Part shown: in pieces, positions 12,427 to 23,687 of the stretch
How the letters are laid out: each line of letters opens with the position of its first letter
Position numbering within the stretch: position 1 is the stretch's first letter
From: Ashinkailepas kermadecensis
Lineage: Eukaryota > Arthropoda > Thecostraca > Neolepadidae
Length of the DNA stretch: 64,000 bases
NCBI GenBank assembly: GCA_034440615.1
Contig: JAOTOM010005183.1
Location: forward strand, 62,001-126,000
Direction of reading: 5' to 3'
Program-made: the position numbers and the translations under genes
Notes under the pieces: model-generated
The model's database searches: none
Seen by the model: the letters and a program-made list of their open reading frames with translations, nothing else
What the model was told of the DNA's origin: nothing

Positions 12427-12429
<3 letters not shown>
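10878..12429. other. No recognisable gene; CCG trinucleotide tract
   Basis: A CCG/CCA-rich tract at about 11246-11330 opens proline- and arginine-rich frames on both strands. After 11900 the sequence becomes ordinary and then AT-rich. No protein family is recognised. Confidence 0.45.

Positions 12430-12480
<51 letters not shown>
12430..12480. repeat. (TA)n microsatellite
   Basis: An uninterrupted run of alternating A and T, about 51 bases long. Confidence 0.97.
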
Positions 12481-12481
<1 letters not shown>

Positions 12482-12868
12482 TACAAGCATAATATCTATG
12501 GTGCATGTCACATACCATTCTGTACCAGTCACGCCCAACCGCGTGGCACGTGTCTGCCACATAGATGTGCTACTGAACGTAACCAACGCCGTGGCACACT
12601 TGGCAAAGCCAGCGTGTTTGTCTATCTCTATGTGTAAAACGGGACGTTGCGTAAGGCGGCTTTCTGAAGCATATAGAATGCATTGTTTACTTTGACAACA
12701 ATGCTGCCAAAAGCCTCATTATCTGGCATCAGTTCGGTGACATCCATTGTGGCCGCTCATGTTATCTGCTGGTGAGTTCTTCGTGATCCTTTGTTGGCGC
12801 CATGCCATGCAAGGATCATGACTAACTCTGCATCGCACCGAAAAGGATGCCAGCAGCGCAGTATGACG
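12481..12868. other. Unique sequence, no gene seen
   Basis: About 390 bases of unique sequence between the TA run and the 47-bp array. No feature recognised. Confidence 0.5.
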
Positions 12869-13991
12869 CTGGCACCGCCTCTGTACAGATCACCTGTACA
12901 GGGGTGGTGGGCTACCTGGCACCGCCTCTGTACAGATCACATGTACAGGGGTGGTGGGCTACCTGGCACCGCCTCTGTACAGATCACCTGTACAGGGGTG
13001 GTGGGCTACCTGGCCTCTGTACATATCACATGTACAGGGGTGCTGGGCTACCTGGCACCGCCTCTGTACAGATCACCTGTACAGGGGTGGTGGGCTACCT
13101 GGCACCGCCTCTGTACAGATCACATGTATAGGGGTGGTGGGCTACCTGGCACCGCCTCTGTACAGATCACCTGTACAGGGGTGGTGGGCTACCTGGCACC
13201 GCCTCTGTACAGATCACATGTATAGGGGCGGTGTGTTACCTGGCACCGCCTCTGTACAGATCACCTGTACAGGGGTGGTGGGAAACCTGGCACCGCCTCT
13301 GTACAGATCACATGTATAGGGGCGGTGGGAAACCTGGCACCGCCTCTGTACAGATCACATGTATAGGGGTGGTGTGTTACCTGGCCCCGCCTCTGTACAG
13401 ATCACATGTACAGGGGCGGTGGGCTACCTGGCACCGCCTCTGTACAGATCACATGTACAGGGGCGGTGGGCTACCTGGCACCGCCTCTGTACAGATCACA
13501 TGTACAGGGGCGGAGGGCTACCTGGCACCGCCTCTGTACAGATCACATGTACAGAGGCGGTGTGTTACCTGGCACCGCCTCTGTACAGATCACCTGTACA
13601 GGGGCGGTGGGCTACCTGGCACCGCCTCTGTACAGATCACATGTATAGGGGCGGTGTGTTACCTGGCACCGCCTCTGTACAGAGGCGGTGGACTACCTGG
13701 CACCGCCTCTGTACAGATCACATGTACAGGGGCGGTGGGCTACCTGGCACCGCCTCTGTACAGATCACATGTACAGGGGCGGAGAGCTACCTGGCACCGC
13801 CTCTGTACAGATCACATGTACAGGGGCGGAGAGCTACCTGGCACCGCCTCTGTACAGATCACATGTACAGAGGCGGTGTGTTACCTGGCACCGCCTCTGT
13901 ACAGATCACCTGTACAGAGGCGGTGTGTTACCTGGCACCGCCTCTGTACAGCTCACCAGTACAGAGGCGGTGCGTTACCCGGCACCGCCTC
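12869..13991. repeat. Minisatellite, 47-bp hairpin unit, about 24 copies
   Basis: Each 47-bp unit holds an inverted repeat. The left arm is CACCGCCTCTGTACA, the loop is GATCACA or GATCACC, and the right arm is TGTACAGGGGCGGTG or close variants. Arm pairing is complete in units that carry AGAGGCGGTG and involves one or two G-U type pairs in the others. About ten bases, including CTACCTGG, join one hairpin to the next. At about 13666-13689 a deletion within a unit left a 24-bp perfect palindrome. The three overlapping forward frames are artefacts of a stop-free unit of non-triplet length. Confidence 0.95.
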
Positions 13992-14360
13992 GTGGCCAAT
14001 CCAGCCCCCTTGATTCTAGCAGCCAAGAACTGTTTCAGGTGGGAGAAAGGGACAAATGATTATTGACTACCGAAAATGGACTATTTGCGAAATCATTTGG
14101 GAAATCCAGCGACTTTAGAGTTCTGCGGATTTGAGGAGTCACACAGGAAACAAGGCGGTCTGGACAAAGATTGCTTAGATTCGAGAAGTCCCGTATTCTG
14201 CTAAAACTGGTCATATCTTGAGGGGGAGGAGGTGTAAACCATGACTGGAATGTTCCATCCTCCTCTCATAAGTCGGCTGGTAAGAACAGAGAGACACTCG
14301 TCCACACGACAATCACCGGCCGCCTCCGACGGTCTCGCTCCTCTGAGCCACTTCCGGCGC
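13992..14360. other. Unique sequence, no gene seen
   Basis: No feature recognised between two arrays. Confidence 0.5.
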
Positions 14361-14596
14361 GTCCTCGTCGTCACGGCGTCACGGCGTCCTCGTCATCAGC
14401 GTCACGGCGTAACGGCATCACAGCGTCACAGCATCACGGCGTCACGGCGTCACAGGATCACGGCGTCACGGCGTCCTCGTCATCAGCGTCACAGCATCAC
14501 GGCGTCACGGCGTCCTCGTCATCAGCGTCACGGCGTAACGGCATCACAGCGTCACAGCATCACGGCGTCATGGCATCACGGCGTCACGACGGCGGT
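14361..14596. repeat. Minisatellite of GCGTCACG-type units
   Basis: A basic unit of 8-10 bases (GCGTCACG, GCATCACA) is arranged in larger blocks separated by GCGTCCTCGTCATCA. The larger block is seen about three times. The frame reading SRRHRIT-like peptides is a by-product. Confidence 0.88.
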
Positions 14597-16429
14597 AACC
14601 GCCCCAGCTGTGGTCAGTGTGATCGGCACGGACAGCAGCTGAGCTGGGACAGAGGCCGGCCCCCTCATTGGCTCCTGTTCGGGTGCGAAGTCACATTCCG
14701 AGATCGAGTACTCCGCCGAGAGACACACGCCGCTCGAGCGCGCCTATCACAAAAATAAACCGCGGACAGTGTCGAGCTCACACTACACGAACTGCATGTG
14801 ATCGAGTTCCGGCCGTACGCATATCGAGTGAACTGCACCGTCCTGTGGGTGAAAACCGGCGGTAGACGCAGCTCCTGGTCACCAGTGTTGGTCACCAGTG
14901 TTGGTCGTGCACAGTCGCCGCTGCCGGAGAAAAATTGAACATCGGTGACTACACGACGACCACGACGACGCCACCACGACCATGTAGCTAGCTTGTCATG
15001 GGCGAGCTTACAATATCCTGTTTCTTAGAACCGACTAAGATGGATGGTGGGGTAAGTTGTGTCTGTTTCAATCTCCAACATAATTAGCGAAATTGGCTTT
15101 GCTTTTTTCACAGCGATAATTGACCATTAATTCCACAGCGGTAGTTCCGTCTTAGTGTAGATCGATCGCTACAATTCACGTCTAAATAGTAGGCTAAAAA
15201 CTAAAATATTGTAAGCAGCCATATCATGAAAATGACACACCGCCGATAACAATAACCGAGTAGCGACCTAGCAGCTAATCGATAGTTGGAGACGGCATTG
15301 CCTGTAAGCTCGTTGAAACTAACGATAATGATTAAGCTGAGGCATCTACAATATTGTATTATGCATAGTTTTGTTTTGAAATAGAAGGAAGCATCGCTAT
15401 TTTGCTAAGCTTTCATTTTCTTGGCAAAACTTCGAAAGTCACTCCTTTATCCAATCCATATCATATTCATGTCGCTAAACTCTATCCGATCCAATCCATC
15501 ATCCGTGTCAAATGGATATCCGTACAGATATTTAATCCGAGTTGTGCTCCAGCTCAAGCCCCTCCAAAGAGATCGGCAGCTCCACATGCGGTGCCATACC
15601 ATGGCAGTACTGTAGCACCAGATACAATCTGGAATATGTCCCTTCCAACGCCACAATCGTTTTGCATTGAAGCCGGCCAAGCTGAATGGAACGCGCGTTT
15701 TTCCAACGCCGCCGACACACATCGGTCACCATCTATCACACCTCTAACACACGCTACAGAACGGACAGACCTCGCTGGAGACAGAGCAGCCGACGCCGTC
15801 CGGCTGCAACGCGACACCGCTATTTTTACGCCGGAACCTGCAGGAAACCTCTGCAACACGAATTCAGCGCTGAACAAAGGAATAAAGCGCCTTTGGCATG
15901 GGATGAGTGGTGCATGTACGTGAGAGAGTGAGTCCAATCCTCTGGCGGCTGGTCCTGCACGATGTACCGTACATGACGTTTGAGCACAGATGTGTCGGAC
16001 CAAATTACGCACCGGCTCGTTGCGGTGTGATGTCAGCTGTGAACAGCGAACGCGGCTGATGGGCCGGCACTCACGGGACACATGGAAGACGGTGATGGCA
16101 CCCAAATTCGGCCTCTGCGCTGTTTACTTTATAATGCTCAACTAAAAACTAAACTTTGCCGAGTAGGCTAAGTGTTAAGATTTGGACTGACCACTGACGT
16201 CATATGTAACACTTAGGTCACCATAGTCGACTTATTTGAGCTCATCTCTTGCGCTCCGTCGCTTGCCACGAAAGTCGGTCCGTAACTTTTCAAGTTAAGC
16301 CGGTGGGATCTGCCCCCCCCCCCCCGGTGAGGCGTATTCCTGTGCCGACCCCAGTGGTGCGTGGGTGCGTGGACCGCCTATCTGTTTGGAGGGACTTGAG
16401 CACAACTCGGATCGAATATCCAGGAACCA
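14597..16429. other. No gene; one dispersed inverted repeat pair
   Basis: Two copies of a sequence of about 50 bases, with core ATCCGAGTTGTGCT and then CCCTCCAAA, lie in opposite orientation. One is forward at about 15523-15592 and one is reverse at about 16366-16422. They are roughly 80% alike and may be two copies of a dispersed element or ends of one. A doubled TGGTCACCAGTGT lies at 14876-14905. A C run lies at about 16314-16325. No gene is recognised. Confidence 0.45.
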
Positions 16430-16552
16430 CGGGACACCGCCATGTCGGGGTCAGCGCACTCACGGGACACCATCATGTCGGGGTCAGCGCACTCACGGGA
16501 CACCATCATGTCGGGGTCAGTGTACTCACAGGACACCATCATGTCGGGGTTC
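16430..16552. repeat. Minisatellite, 33-bp unit, about 3.7 copies
   Basis: Units of CGGGACACCATCATGTCGG followed by GGTCAGCGCACTCA. The period is a multiple of three, so an 11-residue peptide repeat is read in each frame. There is no other sign of coding. Confidence 0.9.
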
Positions 16553-17000
16553 ACCTCCGGTGATGGTCTCGCTGGTGCACCCTCATCCGACGATATCTAT
16601 ATCATCACGAACAGTCGGGCTGTGAATTGCTTGTCTATCAAATGCGTCGAGATTTTGTACATATGGAAACCAAACTACAACACTTGTGATTTCCCATTGT
16701 ATTCACGGATGCGTTCTTGTTTCCGACATTGACGGCGACAATGTCAACATGCGGAAGGTAAATTTCACCTTTCTCCGAAGTTTGGAGGAGGAGAGAAAGC
16801 CAAACACGTGTGATCAGCTTAGTGCAAGTGAGTCGAGTGCGAGTGATCAGCCGAGTGCGAGTGAACAGAAAAACACCAGGTCAGCACAGGCCAGAGTGCT
16901 GGAGTCACCTCGGAGGTGCCTCGGCCAATTGCTGTTAGGCTTTACACAGGCGAACATGAGAGTCCCGTCTCTCTCGCTGCATCTGCAAGTTTGGCAAAAA
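16553..17000. other. Unique sequence, no gene seen
   Basis: No recognisable gene. A short GTGCGAGTGA / GAGTGCGAGT duplication lies at about 16825-16865. Confidence 0.45.
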
Positions 17001-17432
17001 CGAGAGAGGCAGAGGTAGAGAGAGAGGAAGAGGTAGAGAGGCAGAGGTAGAGAGAGACAGAGGTAGAGAGAGGCAGAGGTAAATATAGAGGGCAGAGGTA
17101 GAGAGAGGCAGACAGAGATAGAGGCAGAGGTAGAGAGAGAGACAGACAGAGACAGAGGCAGAGGTAGAGAGAGGCAGACAGAGACAGAGGCAGATGTAGA
17201 GAGAGGCAGACAGAGACAGCGGCAGAGGTAGAGAGAGGCAGATGTAGAGAGGGGCAGAGGTAGAGAGAGGAAGAGGTAGAGAGAGGCAGAGGTAGAGAGA
17301 GAGAGGCAGACAGAGGCAGAGGTAGAGAGAGAGAGGAAGACAGAGACAGAGGTAGAGGCAGACAGAGCCAGACAGAGACAGAGACAGAGGCAGATACAGA
17401 GACAGAGACAGAGACAGAGAGAGGGGGGGAAG
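17001..17432. repeat. Purine-rich GAGGCAGAGGTAGA array
   Basis: About 430 bases made of GAGGCAGA, GGTAGAGA and GACAGAGA words, around nine-tenths purine on the plus strand. It lacks pyrimidine runs on that strand throughout. Purine tracts of this length can form triple-stranded (H-form) DNA. The minus-strand leucine- and serine-rich frames are artefacts. Confidence 0.9.
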
Positions 17433-17734
17433 CAGTTGATCACATGTAATTGCCTTGGGCACTCGCATCGTAAGCACCCGTGTGGAGTCGGGAGTCCACT
17501 CAACACTTTAACGATGCCAAGTTGTCACAGACTTGTCTATGCCGAATACGGCTTGTATTACTCGATTACTTGTATTACTCCGCGATCCAAGCGCCGCGCG
17601 CTGGCCGAGCTCCAGCGCGCCTGCGCAGGCCGCAACTCGCCGGCGGCCACGGCGAGGGACAGATACTGCACCGCTGCGCACACCAGCGTTAGCGCCATCA
17701 CGCCTAGCTAGCCCGCGTGCCGATGATGCGGCCG
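17433..17734. other. GC-rich sequence downstream of the Gypsy remnant
   Basis: This lies on the 3' side of the minus-strand Gypsy remnant, where an LTR would be expected. I see neither a clear polypurine tract nor a repeated LTR copy in the window, so the LTR is either lost or not recognisable. Confidence 0.4.
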
Positions 17735-18420
17735 CTACAGGTACAGCCCAGACACAGCACCGGCGAAGGTGACGTGTCGAACGCCATATCGCGCAGGAGT
17801 GATCACTGCACGGCCGGAGCGAGTGCGGAGGGCGGGCCGCAGCGCTGGCCCGACGGGCGATGGCGGCGGCGGCGGCGGTGTTGGTGCGGGCGGCCGGAAG
17901 TAGCCGCGGTAGCAGCAGCGGAAGGGATGCGGCCACAGGTGGCGGCACATGCCGAGTTGTGGCGGTCTGTCAGGCGACTGGCGGCAGGTCTTGGAAGGCG
18001 GGCTTGACCCGGTCGATGGAGACGACTTGCTCCTTGTCGCGGCGGAAGATGGTGATGGTCGTGTCCGTGCAGTGGTGGACGCGAAACGGGCCGTCGTACG
18101 GGCATTCGAGCGGACCGTGTTTGGCGTCGTGCCGCACGAATACGTGCGTGCAGTCTTGGAGGGGCCGTGGCATGAAAACACTTGGCTCTTGGCACGAAAA
18201 CACAGTTGAGACTCTTGGCGAGACGGGCCTGAGGTGGCGCATCGTCCGGCGGCGGCGGCGCGGCCGGGCGAAGCAGGGCCGCCCTCGAGTATCGATATGG
18301 TGCGTGACGCGATGCGTCACCGGCACCGGCCGCATGTTGGGCTGCGTGAGGATTGGGCACTCAGCAAGCAGCTGCGAGTACGACGAGCTGCAGGGCCGCG
18401 GCCAGACAGATGGTGCCGAT
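17735..18420 (-). pseudogene. Ty3/Gypsy pol remnant with internal deletion
   Basis: Read on the minus strand, the first part (about 18400-18265) matches the start of a Gypsy reverse transcriptase region. It has QLLAECPILTQPN, then VTHHIDTRGRP, then FARPRR, the usual lead-in to the RT domain. About 90 bases later, near 18180-17970, the same frame reads the C-terminal end of integrase. That part has THVFVRHDA, then PYDGPFRV, then VSIDRVKPAF. The whole RT-RNase H-integrase core that normally separates them (roughly 3 kb) is missing. After a stop at 17970 another frame continues with a proline-rich tail ending in RTRSGRAVITPARY and a stop at 17735, which is the typical Gypsy pol end. The copy is therefore deleted and frameshifted and cannot be active. 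Confidence 0.8.
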
Positions 18421-19573
18421 GATGCGAAGATTGTTCAAAACAAGACAAAGGTACACATGCTCTGCCTGGAGTGCGGTGAAAGATAGGCCTCAACTGCAAA
18501 ATCGGTTAAGCGGCTAAACAAACAGAATCGGTTAAAGGAAGTTTGACGTTGATCCGTCGTGACCAGCCACTAGTTACTGAGTTTGCCTCGTATGCCTTTA
18601 GAGCAAAGTGTGACTTCCCCGACCTCAAGACATTGTGGCTTAAATCCGGGGACTTTTTTTTTCGAGGACAAATTTGGAAAAATATGTGAGAAAAAAAACT
18701 TCCTTTACCTTCCGAATCTCAACAGCTCGGCGAAGGGCAAGATCTTGTATCTGATTTTTTTTATACCCGAATTACCCGAAGCACACTTACCACATAACGT
18801 CGTCTTCTCTGCGTGACAGCTATCATCTCGCTCGGTCTATCTTATTTCCACAAGTATAATCCATACTGTTGAAACTTCTCATAGCTCTGCATCCTATGCT
18901 GTACAATTTAGGGACGTTTGAATCGTGATGAAATTTAGTCTCCTGGAAAAACGATCGATGCGGATTGTAGTGTTTCGGTTCAGTTGGCGCTTGAATGACT
19001 TCCAGTGCAGCGTGTGCAATTGGAATGACCGACACGTGGGATGTGGTCCTAGTCGCACAGTCATGCCTTCCACATTCAAACTGCACCGGTCATTTGTGAT
19101 TCTTGGGTGAAAATGCATGTGAGAGAATGAGTGGTAGAAGTGCGATTAGTTCAATCGAATTTCCCGAAACCTAGATTAATCCCTGTTGTATAAGCAGATA
19201 CCAGGATATCATTTTTCACGAAGAACACAAACGCATGCGATCAAGTTATGGAATAATGTAATGGATGGAATGTCAAGTTGTCAATAATGTCAATTTATGG
19301 AATGGCATCAAGTTTCGAATTATTTTATACTTCTGCCAGCTATAATATGACACCGTTGCTACCGCAGCACGAGACTCCGTTCGGCGTTGTCATGCCTTGC
19401 TGGGCTGGCGGCGCCAGCGCAGTACGGGGGGGGCAGCTGTGCCTGCCGAGGTGAGATGCTCGCTCACGCTACAGTGACTCGCCGGTTGGGCCCCGGACGC
19501 AGCGCAGACGCCAGGCGCTTAATTGACGCGGTAATCAGGCCCGGACATATCGACGCCATCAGCTGACGAGGCG
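18421..19573. other. Unique sequence, no gene seen
   Basis: Mixed composition, AT-rich from about 18640 to 19380. Variants of ATGGAATG/ATGTCAA words recur at about 19250-19310. No gene is recognised. Confidence 0.45.
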
Positions 19574-19785
19574 GAGGACCAGTAGGCGGACCGCTGGACC
19601 AGGGATCAGGACCATATCTATCGACCGGAGCAGAGGACCAGTCGGCGGACCACAGGACCAGGGATCAGGACCATATCTGTCGACCGGAGCAGAGGACCAG
19701 TCGGCGGACCACAGGACCAGGGATCAGGACCATATCTGTCGACTGGGGCAGAGGACCAGTCGGCGGACCGCTGAACCAGACACCA
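19574..19785. repeat. Minisatellite, 59-bp unit, about 3.6 copies
   Basis: Units beginning GAGGACCAGTCGGCGGACC start at 19574, 19633, 19692 and 19751, an exact 59-bp spacing. Confidence 0.93.
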
Positions 19786-19932
19786 CGATCAGACATGGGA
19801 ACCAAACATTAGGAACATGACAGACGGCTGGCTACAGAACCAGACCACGAAAACAGACCATAGGACTAGTCTGAAAGAAAAAAAACGCCCAATCAAGCCC
19901 TTGCAACTGACTGAAGAGTGTTGAGTAATCGT

Positions 19933-20115
19933 CTCTTCCGGTCACCTGACTGCACAACATTCATCACAGCTAACACTCGCACAAATCGTGTTTCAGTGGG
20001 TAACCCCTGTCTACAACAGTCCTTCCAGTCACCTGACTGCACAATATTCCTCACAGCCAACACTCGCACAAATCGAGTTTCAGTGGGTAACTCCTGCCTG
20101 CAGCAGTCCTTCCGG
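19933..20115. repeat. 87-bp tandem duplication, about 2 copies
   Basis: GTCACCTGACTGCACAA occurs at 19941 and 20028 and the 87-bp blocks that follow are about 90% alike. A third partial start is seen near 20105. Confidence 0.88.
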
Positions 20116-20230
20116 TGAGCCGCACCAAGCCGAGCCGGACTGGCACTTGGCCGAAGAACACAGCCCACGGCCACGTGCTGCGCACTGGGCAGAGTTTGGT
20201 CGAGAGGCGTGTGCCGAGCATGTCGATGAC

Positions 20231-20686
20231 CCACCGAGGAAACGTCTGAAGCTCCTCCTCGCGTGTCGTCGGACAGCGGTGAGCCCCTGGGGCTCCAGAG
20301 CCCCGCCCGCAGCCACCGAGGAAACGTCTGAAGCTCCTCCTCTGTTTGGGAAGGGGGGCTGGCTAGACCCCCGGAAGTTCTCCTCCTCGCGTGTCGTCGG
20401 ACAGCGGTGAGCCCCTGGGGCTCCAGAGCCCCGCCCGCAGCCACCGAGGAAACGTCTGAAGCTCCTCCTCGCGTGTCGTCGGACAGCGGTGAGCCCCTGG
20501 GGCTCCAGAGCCCCGCCCGCAGCCACCGAGGAAACGTCTGAAGCTCCTCCTCGCGTGTCGTCGGACAGCGGTGAGCCCCTGGGGCTCCAGAGCCCCGCCC
20601 GCAGCCACCGAGGAAACGTCTGAAGCTCCTCCTCGCGTGTCGTCGGACAGCGGTGAGCCCCTGGGGCTCCAGAGCCCCGCCCGCAG
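20231..20686. repeat. Minisatellite, 82-bp unit, 5 copies
   Basis: Units begin CCACCGAGGAAACGTCTGAA at 20231, 20313, 20441, 20523 and 20605. Four are 82 bp and nearly identical. The second is 128 bp because of an added segment of 46 bases around GGGAAGGGGGGCTGGCTAG. Confidence 0.95.
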
Positions 20687-20711
20687 CCACGCACGATGGC
20701 GCCGATCCAAC

Positions 20712-21138
20712 AGACGCTGCCAGGGATCTGGCATATACTGATAGGGATCTGGCACACGCTATCAGGGATCTGGCATACACTGCCAGGGATCCAGCACATC
20801 TTGCCAGGGATCTGACACACACTGACAGGGATCTGGCACACGCTGACAGGGATCTGGCACACACTGACAGGGATCTGGCACACGCTGACAGGGATCTGGC
20901 ACACCCTGACAGGGATCTGGCACACACTGCCAGGGATCTGGCACACGCTGACAGGGATCTGGCACACACTGCCAGGGATCTGGCACACACTGGCAGGGAT
21001 CTGGCACACACTGACAGGGATCTGGCACACACTGACAGGGATCTGACACACACTGCCAGGGATCTGACACACACTGACAGAGATCTGGCACACACTACCA
21101 GGGATCTGGCACACACTGACATGGATCTGGCACACATG
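20712..21138. repeat. Minisatellite, 21-bp unit, about 20 copies
   Basis: CAGGGATCTGGCACACACTGA-type units repeat every 21 bp. Since 21 is a multiple of three, seven-residue peptide repeats are read in several frames (for instance DRDLAHT on the plus strand). No start, splice site or flanking domain supports translation. Confidence 0.95.
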
Positions 21139-21344
21139 TCTGATCCTTTCGCTAACACAGTCTACAACTATCCCGACCGGTATATCCGCACCATCTGCTA
21201 ATCACCGCACCTGGTCTGTTCCTTGGCACCTGCGAACACGTCTTCACCTGGCCTGTTCCTTTAGACCGCTTGCAGCCACCAGCAAGCATTCGCCCTGCTT
21301 CCGTCCACCGTTGCCATCACTACCTGCGTCTGACCCGCTGCCAT

Positions 21345-21670
21345 GCAGTATTTATAACCACCTGCTCCTGACCATAACCCGCTTCGATGCACCATTTATA
21401 ACCGACTGTATCCACCTGACCTGTTTCTTTACACTATCTATAACCACCTGTGCTTGACACGCTTCCATGCACCATGTATAACCGACTGCATCTACCTGAC
21501 CTGTTTCTTTGCACTATCTATAACGGCCTGTGCTTGACCTGCTTCCATGCACCATTTATAACCGACCGTATCCACCTGACCTGTTTCTTTGCACTATCTA
21601 CAACCACCTGTGCCCGACCTGGCCCCGAACACCATCCATAACTACTTGTGCCTGGCCTGGCCCCGAACAC
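21345..21670. repeat. Minisatellite, 80-bp unit, about 4 copies
   Basis: ATGCACCAT starts at 21387, 21467 and 21547, an exact 80-bp spacing, with diverged partial units on both sides. Each unit carries TATAACC and CACCTGACCTGTTTCTTT. Confidence 0.92.
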
Positions 21671-22009
21671 CATCAATAACCACTTTCCACCATCGATAAC
21701 CACCTGTACCCGGTCGATAACCACCTGTACCCGGTCGATAAACGGTCGACATGGGCCGGCATTCGGCTCGGTCGGCCCGACCGGGTCGGCATTGTTGTCA
21801 CAGCGGGGCGACACTGACAGTCAGCTGGCCAGTCAGCTGACCTGTCAGTTGGTCCGCGCGGAGTCCACATCTCTCCCGTCTGAACTCGACTGGCGCTGAG
21901 AAAACCATTAGTTCACCCCACCCGCGGTCAGCGTCCCGGAGCGCAGCGGTGAGCCGCTCGTCAGGACACCGCTACGGCACCGAGATATCGGGCTTAGCCA
22001 CCGAAACCT
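21671..22009. other. Spacer between two arrays
   Basis: A short doubled GATAACCACCTGTACCCGGTC lies at about 21694-21737. No gene is recognised. Confidence 0.5.
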
Positions 22010-23117
22010 AGCTGAGGAGACGAGACACCGTCACCCAGGTGAGGAAACGAGACACCGGCACCCAGGTGAGGAAACGAGACACCGGCACCCAGGTGAGGAG
22101 ACGATACACCGGCACCCAGGTGAGGAAACGAGACACCGGCACCCAGGTGAGGAAACGAGACACCGGCACCCAGGTGAGGAAACGAGACACCGGCACCCAG
22201 GTGAGGAGACGATACACCGGCACCCAGGTGAGGAGACGATACACCGGCACCAGGTGAGGAGACGATACACCGGCACCCAGGTGAGGAGACGAGACACCGG
22301 CACCCAGGTGAGGAGACGATACACCGGCACCCAGGTGAGGAGACGAGACACCGGCACCCAGGTGAGGAGACGATACACCGGCACCTAGGTGAGGAGACGA
22401 GACACCGGCACCTAGGTGAGGAGACGATACACCGGCACCAGGTGAGGAGACGAGACACCGGCACCCAGGTGAGGAGACGAGACACCGGCACCCAGGTGAG
22501 GAGACGAGACACCGGCACCCAGGTGAGGAGACGATACACCGGCACCCAGGTGAGGAGACGATACACCGGCACCCAGGTGAGGAGACGATACACCGGCACC
22601 CAGGTGAGGAGACGATACACCGGCACCCAGGTGAGGAGACGATACACCGGCACCCAGGTGAGGAGACGAGACACCGGCACCCAGGTGAGGAGACGATACA
22701 CCGGCACCTAGGTGAGGAGACGAGACACCGGCACCTAGGTGTGGAGACGAGACACCGGAACCTAGGTGAGGAGACGAGACACTGGGTGCCGATGCCGTCT
22801 TCTCACCCAGGTGAGGAGACGAGACACCGGCACCCAGGTGAGGAGACGATACACCGGCACCAAGGTGAGGAGACGATACACCGGCACCCAGGTGAGGAGA
22901 CGATACACCGGCACCCAGGTGAGGAAACGAGACACCGGCACCCAGGTGAGGAGACGATACACCGGCACCTAGGTGAGGAGACGAGACACCGGCACCTAGG
23001 TGTGGAGACGAGACACCGGAACCTAGGTGAGGAGACGAGACACTGGGTGCCGATGCCGTCTTCTCACCCAGGTGAGGAGACGAGACACCGTCACCCAGGT
23101 GAGGAGACGAGACTCCG
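22010..23117. repeat. Minisatellite, 27-bp unit, about 40 copies
   Basis: Units read CACCGGCACCCAGGTGAGGA then GACGATA or GACGAGA. Variants with GAGGAAACGAGA and CACCTAGGTG are mixed in. Every unit contains CAGGTGAG or TAGGTGAG on the plus strand. A distinctive segment, ACTGGGTGCCGATGCCGTCT, occurs at 22781 and again at 23042. About 260 bp was therefore duplicated as a block after the array had formed. Frames reading RRRYTGTQV or its minus-strand counterparts are artefacts of a triplet-length unit. Confidence 0.96.
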
Positions 23118-23687
23118 GCGCAGCTGACTGCTCTAGGAACGATCACAGGTCGTAGCGAAGTGCTATGTCTGACCGGTGACAGTGAGGTTTGTCAGCAGTG
23201 TTCTCATCTCACTCTATGTCTGACCGGTGACATTGAGGTTCGTCAGCAGTGTTCTCATCTCACTCTATCTTCCTGGCCATCACAGTATCTTCCTGCGATG
23301 CTTTGTGCTGATGAAGATCGTGCGCTGGTGCAAAATTAATGTTTAACGACAAATTATGACTGAAAGCGTGACGATATTTATTGTATCACATTGTGGCATG
23401 TTAATGAACAGTATGTATATTGGTAACAATATCACAATTACTTCCTGCTGCCAAACATAGCAGCTGAAGAGGACTGAATCGACTGTTCTGACCGCATCAT
23501 CAATGCAGTAGTCACAGGACCAACACGGCATGATGCAGCAGGATGTTGTTAATAGCTCACACGACCTCCCAGAATACAATCATTGACTAAGCCGGCATAA
23601 AACCGCTGTTAATCCATTCTGACAAACGTGTTCTAAACACAAGATACACATCGCCATCGGTCTGCGACATCAGTTGGAGTGCTGATG
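23118..23687. other. 3' side of the Toll gene; 51-bp duplication
   Basis: This holds the probable 3' untranslated region of the minus-strand Toll gene, down to about 23360. Beyond it a 51-bp tandem duplication with CTATGTCTGACCGGTGACA starts at 23163 and 23214. Confidence 0.55.
23377..23382 (-). promoter_or_regulatory. Candidate polyadenylation signal AATAAA for the Toll gene
   Basis: AATAAA on the minus strand, about 305 bases past the Toll stop codon. It is the first exact match I see after the stop. Position and strand fit, but short AT-rich words also occur by chance. Confidence 0.4.

Noticed and set aside
17508..17948. Proline/alanine-rich open frames near the Gypsy remnant
   Set aside because: They are other phases of the GC-rich Gypsy tail; only the phase ending RTRSGRAVITPARY matches a known family.
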